A stretch of 64,000 nucleotides of DNA from Vigna angularis (Eukaryota > Streptophyta > Magnoliopsida > Fabales > Fabaceae): NCBI RefSeq assembly GCF_016808095.1, contig NC_068975.1, forward strand, positions 27,393,501 to 27,457,500. Reading direction: 5' to 3'. The notes below the pieces were generated by a model that did no database searches, had not been told where the DNA came from, and was given only the letters and a program-made list of their open reading frames with translations. Of this stretch, positions 35,602 to 47,528 are shown piece after piece (positions within the stretch are counted from its first letter, which is position 1; each line of letters begins with the position of its first letter). The position numbers and the translations under genes were made by a program.

Positions 35602-37099
35602 ATGGCGAAGAGGGAGCGAGTGAGAGGAGTGTCGGCGTCGGAATTGAAGGAGAGGTTGAGGGAATTGGTGAAGGCTATAGTTGACTCCGACGACTACGTG
35701 GTGGCAGCCGCCGACGAAGCCATCGTCACCCTTTCGGCTCTCAAACATTTAAAGTCTCCAGACTCTTTGGATGACTTTCCCCTCCCTCCCGAATTTCGAT
35801 GCCCCATTTCAACCCAATTGATGACGGATCCCGTTATCTTATCCACCGGCCAGGTTAGGTTATTCCCTCTTTTCAATTTCATTTTCGTTTTTTTTTGTTC
35901 TGTCAGTGTTTGGTGTTTATAGTTTATTCCTTTAGAAAATAGAAAGCGTGACACTGAGTGGTGACTGATTGCGTTTGTGCTTTTTTATGTGTTTTAATTT
36001 CGTTGTATTGTTGCTTCAGACTTATGATAGGCCATTCATTCAAAGGTGGTTGGATGAGGGTCACAGAACGTGTCCGCAGACCCAGCAGGTCCTGTCTCAC
36101 TCCATTTTAACACCTAATTACTTGGTCCGGGACATGATTGTGCAGTGGTGTAGGGAGCGTGGAATTGAGCTTCCCGAGCCTGTTAAGGACATTGATGGCG
36201 TGGTCACTAAGGCGGATAGGAACCACTTGAATTCGTTGCTTCGGAAGTTGTCATTGTCTGTTTCTGATCAGAAACAAGCTGCCAAGGAGCTTCGCCTTTT
36301 GACAAAGCGAATGCCTTCTATTCGAATCCTTGTTGGGGAGTCCAGTGATGTGATTCCCCAATTGCTGAGTCCATTATCATCGCCTGGCACGGCTTCTACT
36401 GACCCTGATCTCCACGAGGATTTGATCACCACGGTTCTCAATCTCTCTATCCATGATGATAACAAAAAGGCCTTTGCAGAGGATCCTGCGGTGATTTCTC
36501 TGCTTATTGATGCCTTGAAACGTGGAACAATTCAAACGAGGAGCAATGCTGCTGCTGCTATTTTCACATTGTCCGCGCTTGATTCCAACAAATACATCAT
36601 TGGAAAATCCGGGGCTATCAAGCATTTGCTTGCGCTTTTGGATGAGGGACAGCCATTGGCCATGAAAGATGCTGCTTCGGCAATATTTAACCTTTGTCTT
36701 GTACACGAGAATAAAGGAAGGACAGTGCGAGATGGGGCAGTTCGGGTTATTCTGAACAAGATGATGGACCACATTCTAGTTGATGAGTTGTTGGCCATAC
36801 TGGCACTCCTATCCAGTCATCCCAGGGCTGTTGAAGAAATGGGTGATCTAGGTGCTGTTCCTTTGTTATTGGGGATTATTAGGGAGAGTGCATCAGAGAG
36901 GAGCAAGGAAAATTGTGTTGCAATTCTGTATACAATCTGTTTTAGTGATAGAACTAAGTTGAAGGAAATTAGAGAAGAAGAAAGAGCAAATGGTACACTG
37001 TCAAAACTTGCACAATGTGGAACTTCAAGGGCCAAAAGGAAAGCTAACGGTATTCTTGAAAGGTTTAATAGATCCCCCTCCTTAACACACACTGCTTAG
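35602..37099 (+). CDS. PUB9: U-box/ARM-repeat E3 ubiquitin ligase, PUB9-like, 443 aa
   Basis: The gene has two exons, 35602-35853 and 36020-37099, joined in frame at GQ-TYDRPF inside the U-box. The U-box (about residues 62-135: PPEFRCPISTQLMTDPV, then RPFIQRWL and RTCPQTQ) recruits ubiquitin-charged E2. The rest (about 170-430) is a series of armadillo repeats for substrate binding, with runs such as AAAAIFTLSALDSNK and AASAIFNLCLVHENK. An N-terminal helical stretch precedes the U-box. Length and order match Arabidopsis PUB9 (about 460 aa), whose ARM repeats bind S-domain receptor kinases. The start is the first ATG in frame, and exon 1 has no upstream in-frame extension of value. Reading through the intron gives a false 376-residue ORF. 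Orthology to PUB9 rather than a close paralogue is inferred from overall similarity. Confidence 0.93.
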
Positions 37100-39350
37100 T
37101 GAAACTAAACCTCGGGGATTAGGAAATCACCACTCTGTAAATAGTTTTTCTTGTGTTCTTCTGTACAAGCACAAACCATCTCGGGTAGCTGTAAAAATGG
37201 GAAAGAGAAGTTCACATATTGTGTACAGAACCTTCACTTACAATCAGGGTGAATAAGCAAAGAGTTTGTTACTTATTCCTTTATTTCATTTCGGTTTGAT
37301 TCTTTATCCCTTTTGAAAAAGCTCTTTTTCTTTGCTAAAGTTACTATATTCTTCTATTTTCTCATTGCCTGACTGACTGCCCGTGATTGATGTTTTTGCT
37401 ATCTAAATTTGTAAGTATTCTTCCCGTGTTTGTCGCGTAGCCAACCAACTTTGAGTGCTGACAAAGTGTCTGTTTGTATTTTGTTAGTGACTCTATTGTT
37501 GTATTTGTATGTGGTTTTCGTTGCTGGTAACTTGGTATCTTACAGCTGAGAAGGATAACGAATAAAAAGGTTAGTGTGTGGGAGTGGGGTAGGGTAGGGC
37601 CTCCTTTTGTTTTCTTTCCCTCGCCAACCAGTGAAGAGTGTCGGCACCGTTTTTGTTGCTCTACTTTACCCAACTTTCTTTTATTACACTTTTAGGCACC
37701 AATTTTGCCCATGCCCCATAGATTTTATGAATTGATTATATATGTATGATTATCGGTCACATACTTTCGCCTCTAAGTTGATATGACTGGTATTTTGACT
37801 TGTGCGTTTCTTTTTATTCATGTTCAGTTCCATGGTGTCACCGACAGTCTAGAATATTCAAAGTTACTTGGGTCATGCATGCCTAACTATTCAGAATCTT
37901 AATCATGTCCTGACTGCTGGTGCTGACTAACTTGTTATTCCATCAAATGTTTAGTTAACTTGTTCCAACAGCCTATCATAAGTATGAAAAAGAAACAGTG
38001 GATTGGTTTGGTCACATAAATGAAGAGTGCTAGGAAATAGGAACGATTTCAGGCTGAGTACTGCTGAAATCTTGCCTTTCTATATGATAAGGTTCTTTGT
38101 ACCTAGAGCTTTTATTTCGTTCACTAGTCGTAAAGATAATGATTACTTCAATAAAATAATATTTGCCATTATTGTCTCTTATTATACTAGGTTTGCTGCA
38201 AAAAGGTTGGTGAGTCGAGTGGTGAGTAGCCTACTCGTAGAATTCTATTATTAAGTCCCAAAGGATGGCTGGTTTTAGGTTCAAGTAGAATGATTTAAAA
38301 CTTTTGTTTAGAGCAGTTTTAGGAGGAGCTACTTGTAAGGAACTGTTGCATATAAAGTATCTCGCATGAGCTCATGTGGACAGATAAGTATAGGCACCAG
38401 GAATTTGTACTGTAAATTTTTTTATATTAATTTCATTAAAATATGTCTTTAACCAATACATAAGTAATTCATTTTAAATTATGAAATAAACTATTTCATT
38501 TTTCTTATTTTCCTTTCTTAACATTATTATTAATGGAAAATTATGGATGAGGTTGAATCTTTAGTGACACTTGTGTTGTGCCTGTGGGGTTATGCTCTCC
38601 TTGTAGTGTGTTTGAATGACGAAATTTAAGATGAATTCATATTTTCTACGGGGGAGTCTTCAAAATATATTGGTGTTGGTATATTAAAAGTCTTTAATAT
38701 ATTTTAAAACATTAACATCAGTGTCCATTGTCAACACTCAATCAATTTTGTCCGGGTAATTGCGATCCCGACACCCATCAATATAGTTTAGAAGTACAGT
38801 ACAAAAAATTAGAGGATCCAAATTCAATTTAAGATAGTAATACATTTATTAAGAGATTTTCAAAACTTTTTGTTACAAAATGAGTTGTTTAAATATCATC
38901 TATTTTAATTTCTTAAAATTACAGAAAACGAAAAGCATGATCTTAAACTCAATCCTCAGAAATCTGTTTTCGCTTTCTTGGAATATCAAGAAATGCAAAC
39001 AATCCTCGTCTTCTCCTTAGAGATTCCTTGACATCTAGAGAATAGATAAATGGCAGTAAATGAATAAAAGTGGTTGTGGTTGGTGAAATTGGATAGGGAT
39101 ATGTTCACTGTTTCGGCATGTAGCATGTGATTAGCATCCCCAATAATATTAGCATAGTTTTTTGTCCTACCTCTTTACTCTCCCAAAGAAGAACTACCAT
39201 TTATGCAGTCTATGTTTAAGCATCTCTCATGAGTTAGTTACATAGGTATTCATATTGTGGACAGACCAAATTTGGTGTTCAATTTTGAAAAGTATTTCAT
39301 ATTTGTGCAAACTACTCTTCTCTTACTTTTGGCAAAATTTACTGCAATAA
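37100..39350. other. Intergenic DNA downstream of PUB9
   Basis: It includes the PUB9 3' UTR. I see no further gene. Short ORFs here have no recognisable family. Confidence 0.55.
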
Positions 39351-39359
39351 AATAATTAC

Positions 39360-39660
39360 ATTATGTATATGCATGGACAATAACAGTGTAAAGTGGAACT
39401 GGGAAAGAAGACAAATGCAGATGGGGAGAAGAATTTGGAAGGTCCTTTTCGTGGGCACTATAAAAGGCCACCTACTGATCCCAAAAACCTGTTATTTCTT
39501 TCTGCGCACGTTAGTGACCGACTCACTCACGGGCTCCACTCTGCTTGTTCCAAAGTAAACCATGAGCTGACCGCCATTATTTCATGGCTGAAGATGGAAA
39601 ATGATAGAATCTCACGCAATGTAACGCTCTGTCACTTATTTGGCTACTGTCTATAATATA
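39360..39660 (+). other. Promoter-like island, possible non-coding transcript
   Basis: Within AT-rich spacer this stretch is more GC-balanced and has ACTATAAAAGGCC at 39459-39471, a strong TATA-box match. Downstream ORFs (61 and 87 codons) resemble nothing I know. It may be an unannotated transcript or transposon remnant. Confidence 0.3.
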
Positions 39661-40883
39661 ATCATAACTTCCTCAACAGCAACCATATTCAATGGATGAA
39701 ACTCTTCAAAAAAAATCACCATCCTTAGAATCTTATTTAGATAGTGCATTTTTGTCTTTGACTGGTTCTTTTTTATTATTTATATAGTTGCAGATTGTTG
39801 ATTTTTTGAAACATGATCTAACAGTACTGTATAATTATATCATCAAACTCCTAATACTATAATTCTGTGAAGTGAATCTGTCTATGTATACATATTTTCT
39901 GAGTCATCTTCTTTTAGTTTCTTTGAAATGGTCCTCATTGTACAGAACAGTTTTGAAATAGACTAGCAAATAGAGGATGATGGTACAATCACTAATCACC
40001 TATCTACATGCACATACAAAATGGTCCACAACCACAAATATCATAATATCATAACCTTCTGAATAATTTTTTGTCAGCATTTAAAATTAATCTACATCTT
40101 GAAGGAGAAACAGTGATATAATATGACAAAAAAATATGCAGTAAAATAGTGTTATTGAATGTGTACATATAAAATGTTTGATATGCTGGTGAATGAATGT
40201 CTTTAGAATACCATAAATTAATAAACTCAAATATTAAAGTACATGCAAATTTTAATTTTTTATTCATGTCATTTTTATTAAGAACTTTTTTCTTAAACAT
40301 TTTCTTTTTAAATGAATGAATGATACTTCTATTAATAACCCTGTTTCTTAAAGGCATGACATCTTACACCAACTTCTGGTCCATCTATATTCCCAACACT
40401 CTCAAGTTGATGTTCTGCATAAGCACAACAAAGTTTTTATCCAGTTACTAAATTTATTTTCAACTGCCCCACATTTACTCAAATTTACTCAAATCCTTAA
40501 TTTACTCAAATTCACATGATTTTAAACAATAGATTGATAACAATAGTAGCTGATTGCACTGTTCCCTAAAGGCATGACATTTTACACTAACTTCTGACTT
40601 ATCTATTCCCAACTATGAAGCCTATGTTTGAACCAACAACACTCATGTAAATTTCACATATAGAAGGAGTGCAAGAGTGAACTTAGTGTAACTTTAATTT
40701 GATATCCTTGAAAATGGTGAAATGAATTTCGAATGTCCACGCATTCGTCCATCCCGGTATTCATCAGTACAGTGTATTTTCCAACTTCTAGGGCATAAGA
40801 TAATTGAATGCTAAGGTGGAAGAGATTTTGTAACTATTTAAGGAAATTCAGTGAAATAAAAGACATCAAACATATAAAAAATA

Positions 40884-40961
<78 letters not shown>

Positions 40962-43800
40962 TCACACTAAGGACAATTATTTTTTTCACCCTCATATTCT
41001 CCATGTGCATTATCATATGATGCTTAAGAGACTATATTGTCCTCTACAACTGTCATGCTTTGCAGTCACTATCCCTTGTCATCGTCACCTTTTGCCTTGT
41101 CATTTTTTTTCTATATATTGCGTTATGGACAGATATAAGGAATAAAGTATTTTAAATTGCAGAGTTGGAAAATTGGTTTTCTTTTTTCTAAATATCTATT
41201 TAGTTCAATATTTGAATTCTTCTTTCTTCCAAATTTACTTTCATGGTGCTTCTAAATTTTAAAAATGATAAATAATTTTTAATTTAATTATGTTAATTTT
41301 TTTCAATGCATTAAATATGTTTTAAGTTAGTGTTTAAATATGTTTCACATGTTTCAACTCAAATATTAGTTTAAAATGTCACTTATAAGCTTAAAATCAT
41401 TATTCTCGTTGAGTTAAAATGATTATATTTATTTAATTTCAAAAGAGATCAAAATATGTTAAAGTTTAAGATAAGGACTAATTTTAATTTTGTGTCCAAG
41501 TTGAAGAACTAAAAATATATTAAATTTTTTTTACAAAAATCTTTCAAATTTTTTAATTTGGATGTAAACATGATTTTCAAAGTGTAATCTCATGTAACTT
41601 TTCTTACGAAAAAGATTACATCATTTATTATTCAAAATCCTTTTTCATGCAAAAGATTGCTTTTGAAATGAATAACCCAAAAGTAAAAGAAATAATGTAT
41701 GAATTGTACAACTTGTAAGTTTTTTATGCAAAATTTTGTTGGATTGTATAATTTGGAAATTAAAAAAGTCAGATTGCATTATTTTAACTTTCATATCGTG
41801 TAATACCAAAAACTTTCCTTATATCAAAAAATCACTTTCAAACTGCAAAATTCATAAATCATTTTTAAAGATAAAGGGCAAACTTTCGTATTATAGAGGT
41901 ACAGAAGGAAGACATACGGGGTGTAAAGAAAAATCTCATTGCAGTAAAATTCTTCAGACCGAATCCTGACCTATAAACCCATATTGAAGGCCCAATTTAA
42001 TGTAGTCACACACACTTGTCTAGAGAATAATTAATAAGGTTGTATTTATTTTATGATATTAAAATTATTTATAGAAAAAATGAACTTGAGAATGTCACAT
42101 TTGGTAGAAATCTTGAAGATTATTCTCGTGTACTATTTATTTCCAAGAATATAAATATATGTGCTTGTCTTAACATTTTACAAAATCTTATTTCATTCTT
42201 CTATTTTTTTTACTTTTATACATATCATTCATGATGTAATGCTCTATTAATTGATATTATATTTTAAATTATTTAACTATTACATTAACTGATTATATTT
42301 TTTTATAATTATATTGTTTGGTTTAATAAGACAATAAACGAGAGAGAAATACTTTTAAAAACTCCTAAATACTAACATGTTCGAGGTAAAGGATTAGAAA
42401 ACAATTCAAATAAAAAAATAGATGAAAAGTAAAAAATAAATAACTAGATAAGTTCACCCTAACTAAGTTTCATTATTTCTCCCCACACAACTCACAACTT
42501 CCCTTTTAAAATCTTTTTAAAAAAAATACCATTTTATCATTCTAAAAGTCCTTCTAATAAAAGAAGGGGGAAACCAAACAAATCGATATAATATTTGTTT
42601 AAGAGTATATAAAATTAATCATATAAAGGATTGATATAAACTAATAATTAGCTAAACTTTCACATGTAATATAGAATTTAAATTTTCAAATTTCATAAAT
42701 TTTCTTCTCTATTATCTTTCTCTAATATTTTATAGTGAAATAAAATGTTATTAAATTAAAAAGAAATGTATGGAGGACACCAACCACATAATAAAAACTA
42801 CACTTCACACATAAGTGAATTATGTCTGAAAAAAAAATTAAATACATAAAAATAAAAAATTAAAACTTATATTAATCTTTATGAATAAAATTAAAATTAA
42901 TTAACTTAATAGTACAATAATTTTTCACACAAAAAATAAAAGGTTTTAAATTACATATGTTTATAAATATAAAATTCAAAAGAATCACTCATTCGTCTAA
43001 AAAACTAATTGAATTTATCATCTACAACATAACTAAATAAACCTGACCTTTTAAAAATATATTTACACAACTGGAAGACAAAATGTTATATCATATTTGA
43101 TAAATCAACAAATTAATCTTTAAAAAGAAAAACTAACAAACACTGTTTTTTGCATTTTGGTTATTACATTTAATTATAACTTGCTTCAGAATAAAATAAA
43201 TTACCATTCTAAAAAAAAAAATCAAATACTTTAAGCGAGTCCAAAAATCAATTTAATTTTTTTAAAGAATGGAATTGTAGTGATTGTGACAAAAAAAAAG
43301 GAAGAACTTATTTTCTGGAATTTTAGGTTTTAACAAATTCTAATGTTCTTACCTTTCAATAAAGTGTTTTTTTATTCAAATTTGTCCACAGAGTAATTAT
43401 TGTCTTTGGCTTATTCAAGATTCTTTTTTTATCATTTATAATCATTTAATTTTTTTTAATTAGTTTATATATATTTTGCAAAAGACCATCTTTCCCAACT
43501 CTTGAGTCGCTCAACAAAAATAACTTTTCCTTTTTTATTTGTTTAAATCATGCCCGGATGCTACACGAAATATTTTTTTTTCAAATTAAATTGTAAAATT
43601 CATTCAAGGTTTGTTTAAAAGTTAATGAATTATTTAAGTCATTCAAAAGAAAAATGTGGCGATGCAAGGAAATATAAAATATAATAAACGATTATTTATA
43701 AAGCATAAAAAAAAATCCTAATAAAAAATCAATGTCTTCTCTTTAACAAGTACATAGCAAACATAGACATTAATTAATTTCCTTTCCCTCTGTGATAAAC
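39661..43800. other. AT-rich intergenic DNA
   Basis: No genes are recognised. A block resembling GGCATGACATYTTACACYAAC occurs twice (about 40353 and 40570), suggesting an old repeat. The rest is A/T-rich. Confidence 0.5.
40888..40960. repeat. (TA)n microsatellite
   Basis: A TA dinucleotide run of about 72 bases. Confidence 0.95.
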
Positions 43801-43806
43801 ACATAT

Positions 43807-43836
43807 AATCAATCAATCAATCAATCAATCAATCAA
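43807..43836. repeat. (AATC)n microsatellite
   Basis: About seven AATC units, about 95 bases beyond the 3' end of the SAG21-like gene. Confidence 0.9.
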
Positions 43837-43930
43837 CCTAGTTTTCGTTAAGCCATCATCATCATCTGAAGCAGATCCCGAAACGAATCGTTGAATCTTT
43901 AATGCCATAGTTTTGTAATTTTGTTTGAAT

Positions 43931-44319
43931 TTAGTTGTTGAATTTTTTGCGAAGAAGAGAAGCACGCAAATCGGCAACGTCAACCTCGTTGATGTTCTCC
44001 GGTTTGTAGTAACCAGTGACAGGATCTGGCACCCATGAAACCTCGTACGTCGACACCCTTTTCTCTTCCCCTGACTTCCCTGCCATCGCGTTAACTCCTC
44101 CCCTTTTCACGCTCCGTGTTGCAACAGAGTATCCGCGTCTGTTTAATATAAACCATCTCATTATTTCACTAATAAACAATTTAATAACCGTAAAAAGGAT
44201 TAAAAATTAACTTAAAACGAGGAAATAATATTCTGGGTACGTTACCTGGTTAGAGTGTTGGAGAATCCGTCTAGAAGAAGAGCAGAGAAAGTCTTAACGT
44301 TAGCGAAAGAGCGAGCCAT
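43931..44319 (-). CDS. SAG21: SAG21/LEA5-like protein (LEA_3 family), 93 aa
   Basis: Two exons on the minus strand, 44319-44246 and 44138-43931, join in frame at TLTR-RGYSVAT. The protein begins MARSFANVKTFSALLLDGF, an arginine- and serine-containing amphipathic start typical of mitochondrial targeting. It ends with the family signature WVPDPVTGYYKPEN followed by EVDVADLRASLL. This matches the LEA_3 family that includes Arabidopsis SAG21/AtLEA5, a small mitochondrial protein induced by oxidative stress, dehydration and senescence that raises stress tolerance. The start is placed at 44319 because the family starts MARS; an upstream in-frame ATG at 44430 would add 37 residues with no family support. 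The promoter just upstream has a TATA box and paired W-boxes. The family call is firm; the orthology is inferred. Confidence 0.92.
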
Positions 44320-44479
44320 TGGTTTGATGAGATTAAAGAGTGGATTACAACCAAGGAAATCTTGTTGTATCTTTGATAAGAATTTTAAATTGGTGAGTGC
44401 AAAATCGTGGGCAGAACACAAGCTTTCCAAAGTGTAATCTTTTTAATTTGAGTTTGTGAGAGATGAGGTGAGGGTGGTC

Positions 44480-44519
44480 TTTATATAAAGAAGGTAACGG
44501 AAAATTGTTGACGCGTCAA
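44480..44519 (-). promoter_or_regulatory. SAG21-like promoter: TATA box and palindromic double W-box
   Basis: TTTATATAAAG (44480-44490) is a TATA box about 165 bases before the ATG on the minus strand. TTGACGCGTCAA (44508-44519) is a perfect 12-bp palindrome containing two inverted W-box cores (TTGAC), the binding site of WRKY factors, and a central ACGCGT. Only about 17 bases separate it from the TATA box. Confidence 0.65.
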
Positions 44520-44599
44520 AGCATGAATAATTGGAGTTGAAGGTAGAGTTTTCAATGACCTGAGGAAGTGGGAAGGTTCTAACATTTAGGTAAAAGGTG

Positions 44600-47390
44600 G
44601 TGAGATTATGACATAGGAAGAGGCGTGTGAGGACGTGAATTGGAAAAGTTTGATGGAGTCAATGGTGGTGTGAGCTGAATCTGGTCGTGCTTTTGACTTA
44701 GCAAGTTGTTGATGTGGGGTGGTATTAATTACAAACGTGTGGTGTGCACAATCAACATGCATCTCTAGAAGAATGCCGAAATTTAGGAGAACCTTCCCAA
44801 GCCTCTCTTTTTTGGGTAACCAATCAATTGAAGTTGAAATTGAATTCCCTTTTTCTCCTTTTCCTCGTTTTCCCATATTCTAAAAACGTTTTTCACTTTC
44901 CATCAAATTAAACTACGTATGTGATTTTATATTAAAAGTTATGCTTAATTAGTTTGTATTAATCGGGCAAAACAGATAAGACAGTAAAGAAGGTGAGAGA
45001 TGATGGTTCTTACTACAAAAAGAATGAGCAAACTTAACACCTCAAATCAAAGTTATTAATTCTGTATATGATAATTTAGTTTTTGTAAAAGATTAACATA
45101 GTTAAGCTGCACAAACCGAAGTAGAACGTTAAAAGATATGACTTTTGGCTAAAGTTTCGCATAATAAAATGAATGATTTTTGGCTTAAGTTTCACATGAA
45201 GTATCTTAGATAGATTTGATTATGTCTCATTGTTATTGAATCTTTTTCCACTACATTCTCAAATATTTATTAGTGGTATTTGTTAAGTATTTAAACACTT
45301 TTAAGTATTTGTTAACAATTAATTGCATTGATATTTAAACACTTTTATGATAATTCTCTTTTTAGTAGATTCTAATATTAGTTTGTTTCTCTCAATAATG
45401 TGTTTTCAAGCTTAATTGTGAAGGGGTAACAAATTTTCGCGTGAATTGACCTATTACAAATTTTTCATTTTTTCATCATAGTTTATTCAAGTTGCTTCTT
45501 CTTACCTTTTAAATGGACTTATGGAAACAAATATGTAAAATGAAAAAGTATCGACCCTGATAATGCAAGTAAAATGTTAGTAACGTCCTTTTAGCTTAAT
45601 TATGTTGTAAGTCTATGAAAAATTTAAGAACTTTTAATTGAATTTTTAATAAATTTTTATGATTTATTTAATACTTACTAAATTAAAAAAATTCAATTGA
45701 ATCCTCACTTTTTTAAAATTTTTATCATCTTGAAATTATTAGAAATTAGAAATACTTGTAATTCTTAATGAATATCTCATTTACCGTTATTATAAATTTT
45801 AATCAATTATAAAATTCAAGCTCACAAATATTTTCATAATATTTAATAATTAAAAGAGATTATTGTATGATATTATTTCTTAACATCTAATTCAAATTAT
45901 AACATTTTAAATTAAATTAATAATATTTTTTAATTTATTCGGTTTTAATTTTTTATAGAGAATAATAAAAAAAATAAAAACGTTTAAAATAAATATAAAA
46001 TAATAGAATATTTCTAGTAATTTATTTTAAATAAAAAATTATATATATATATATATATAATTTTCTCCACATTTTATATTTTCTAAATAATTAAATATAA
46101 ATTTATGAAGAAATTCCTTTAAATCGGTTCTAATTTGTTTTTTCTTTTCGATAAAATATGTTTTTAAATAATATTAAAACTTTATATCTATTATTACTAC
46201 AAGAAAATTTTAAAATAATAACAAAGAGATAAGAGCAATAATTAGTCATAATTAAGTTAAATATTATTTTATTAAATAAATATTTATACCTATACATCAA
46301 TAAATTTTTTGTGTTCACATTTATTTTCTAATTTCATTCTTTAAGTAAAAGTTTTTTAAAATTAAAAATAATCATTTTATTAGTTTTATCATCTCTTTAA
46401 ATTTAACTAATAACTGCTTTTTTATATATGACCATATTTTAAAATTAACCATTTTTTAATTATTAACTAAACTTTTAATCCCATTTATCAAATATTTCAC
46501 ACAAGAAAACGTATCTTATTTTATCATTTTTAATGTAAAATATCCTACAAGATGCATACCATCTGTGAATTAATCAGGTCTGTGTCTAGGATTTATGACA
46601 AAACTATTTCTCAAAATTATACAAAATGACAAATTCATTCAATTATTCTTGGAAAGAGCTAATTTAAGATCAATTGAAATGATTTGTTTACGATTGTTTA
46701 GTCTTATTAACAGAAACAATAATCAATACCATATCCTACCATGACTTATCATTAAATAATTTGAATTAAAAAATATATATGACCTATTAATGTAACGAGA
46801 CCTTGAATAATTGGGAGGCCTAATATCAATGTCTCAATTGTTTAACGACCTTCGATCTAGTCAACTTGATTATTAAATTTTAAATAATACATTATAATTA
46901 TTCAAAATAATAAGTACTGGTCAAAAGATTATATATATATATATTTCATCTTTAAATATATTTTACAAATTAACTTTAAAAAATATTAATAAGAATTAAA
47001 TCAGATGTTACGTCAAATGCTACATTAAACTTTCGAATTAATGATTGCCCATGTATTAACTGTCTTAAATTAACAGTACAAATGATACGCTGATACATCT
47101 TTTGAAGTCTACTTTATATAATGTTATGTATATAGAGGTAAATAAATACTTGAATTAAAAAAAACTTTTATAAAGTAATTTTTCAAAATGTAAAATTAAA
47201 TACTAACATTGTGTCGTACAGTACTATTTAAGAAAATAAGTTACTTATTTATAATATTACACTATAAATTGTTTACATTAGCTTGTTTCTAATTATTACT
47301 AATAAAGAAAAGAAAAACATTAGAAGAGTGTATTCAGTAATTTTGTTATGTATAATTAGAGTAATCACATGAAAATTTGAGGTAGATATT
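44600..47390. other. AT-rich intergenic DNA
   Basis: No gene or element is recognised. Short TA runs occur at 46041-46060 and 46931-46945. A 96-codon minus ORF at 44586-44876 has no family features. Confidence 0.55.
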
Positions 47391-47394
47391 ATTA

Positions 47395-47473
47395 GGCCCA
47401 CTACCAAAATACGACCAAAGCCCAATTATTTTGAAAATCAGCAGTAGCTTCCCCCGCCGTGGCTTAGGGTTTT
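47395..47473 (+). promoter_or_regulatory. U2B'' promoter: site II motif and telo-box
   Basis: GGCCCA (47395-47400), a related AGCCCAATT near 47420 and TTAGGGTTTT (47464-47473) lie within 135 bases of the ATG. A site II motif with a telo-box is the usual arrangement in plant housekeeping and RNA-processing genes. Confidence 0.6.
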
Positions 47474-47528
47474 ACCTGTACCCCGTCGTGGAAAAGCTTG
47501 GTCTTCTCTTTCACTTGCTGAGCGCAAA

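Noticed and set aside
44320..44430. Upstream ATG extending the SAG21-like protein by 37 residues
   Set aside because: The family starts at MARS; the extension lies in the leader and has no similarity to the family.
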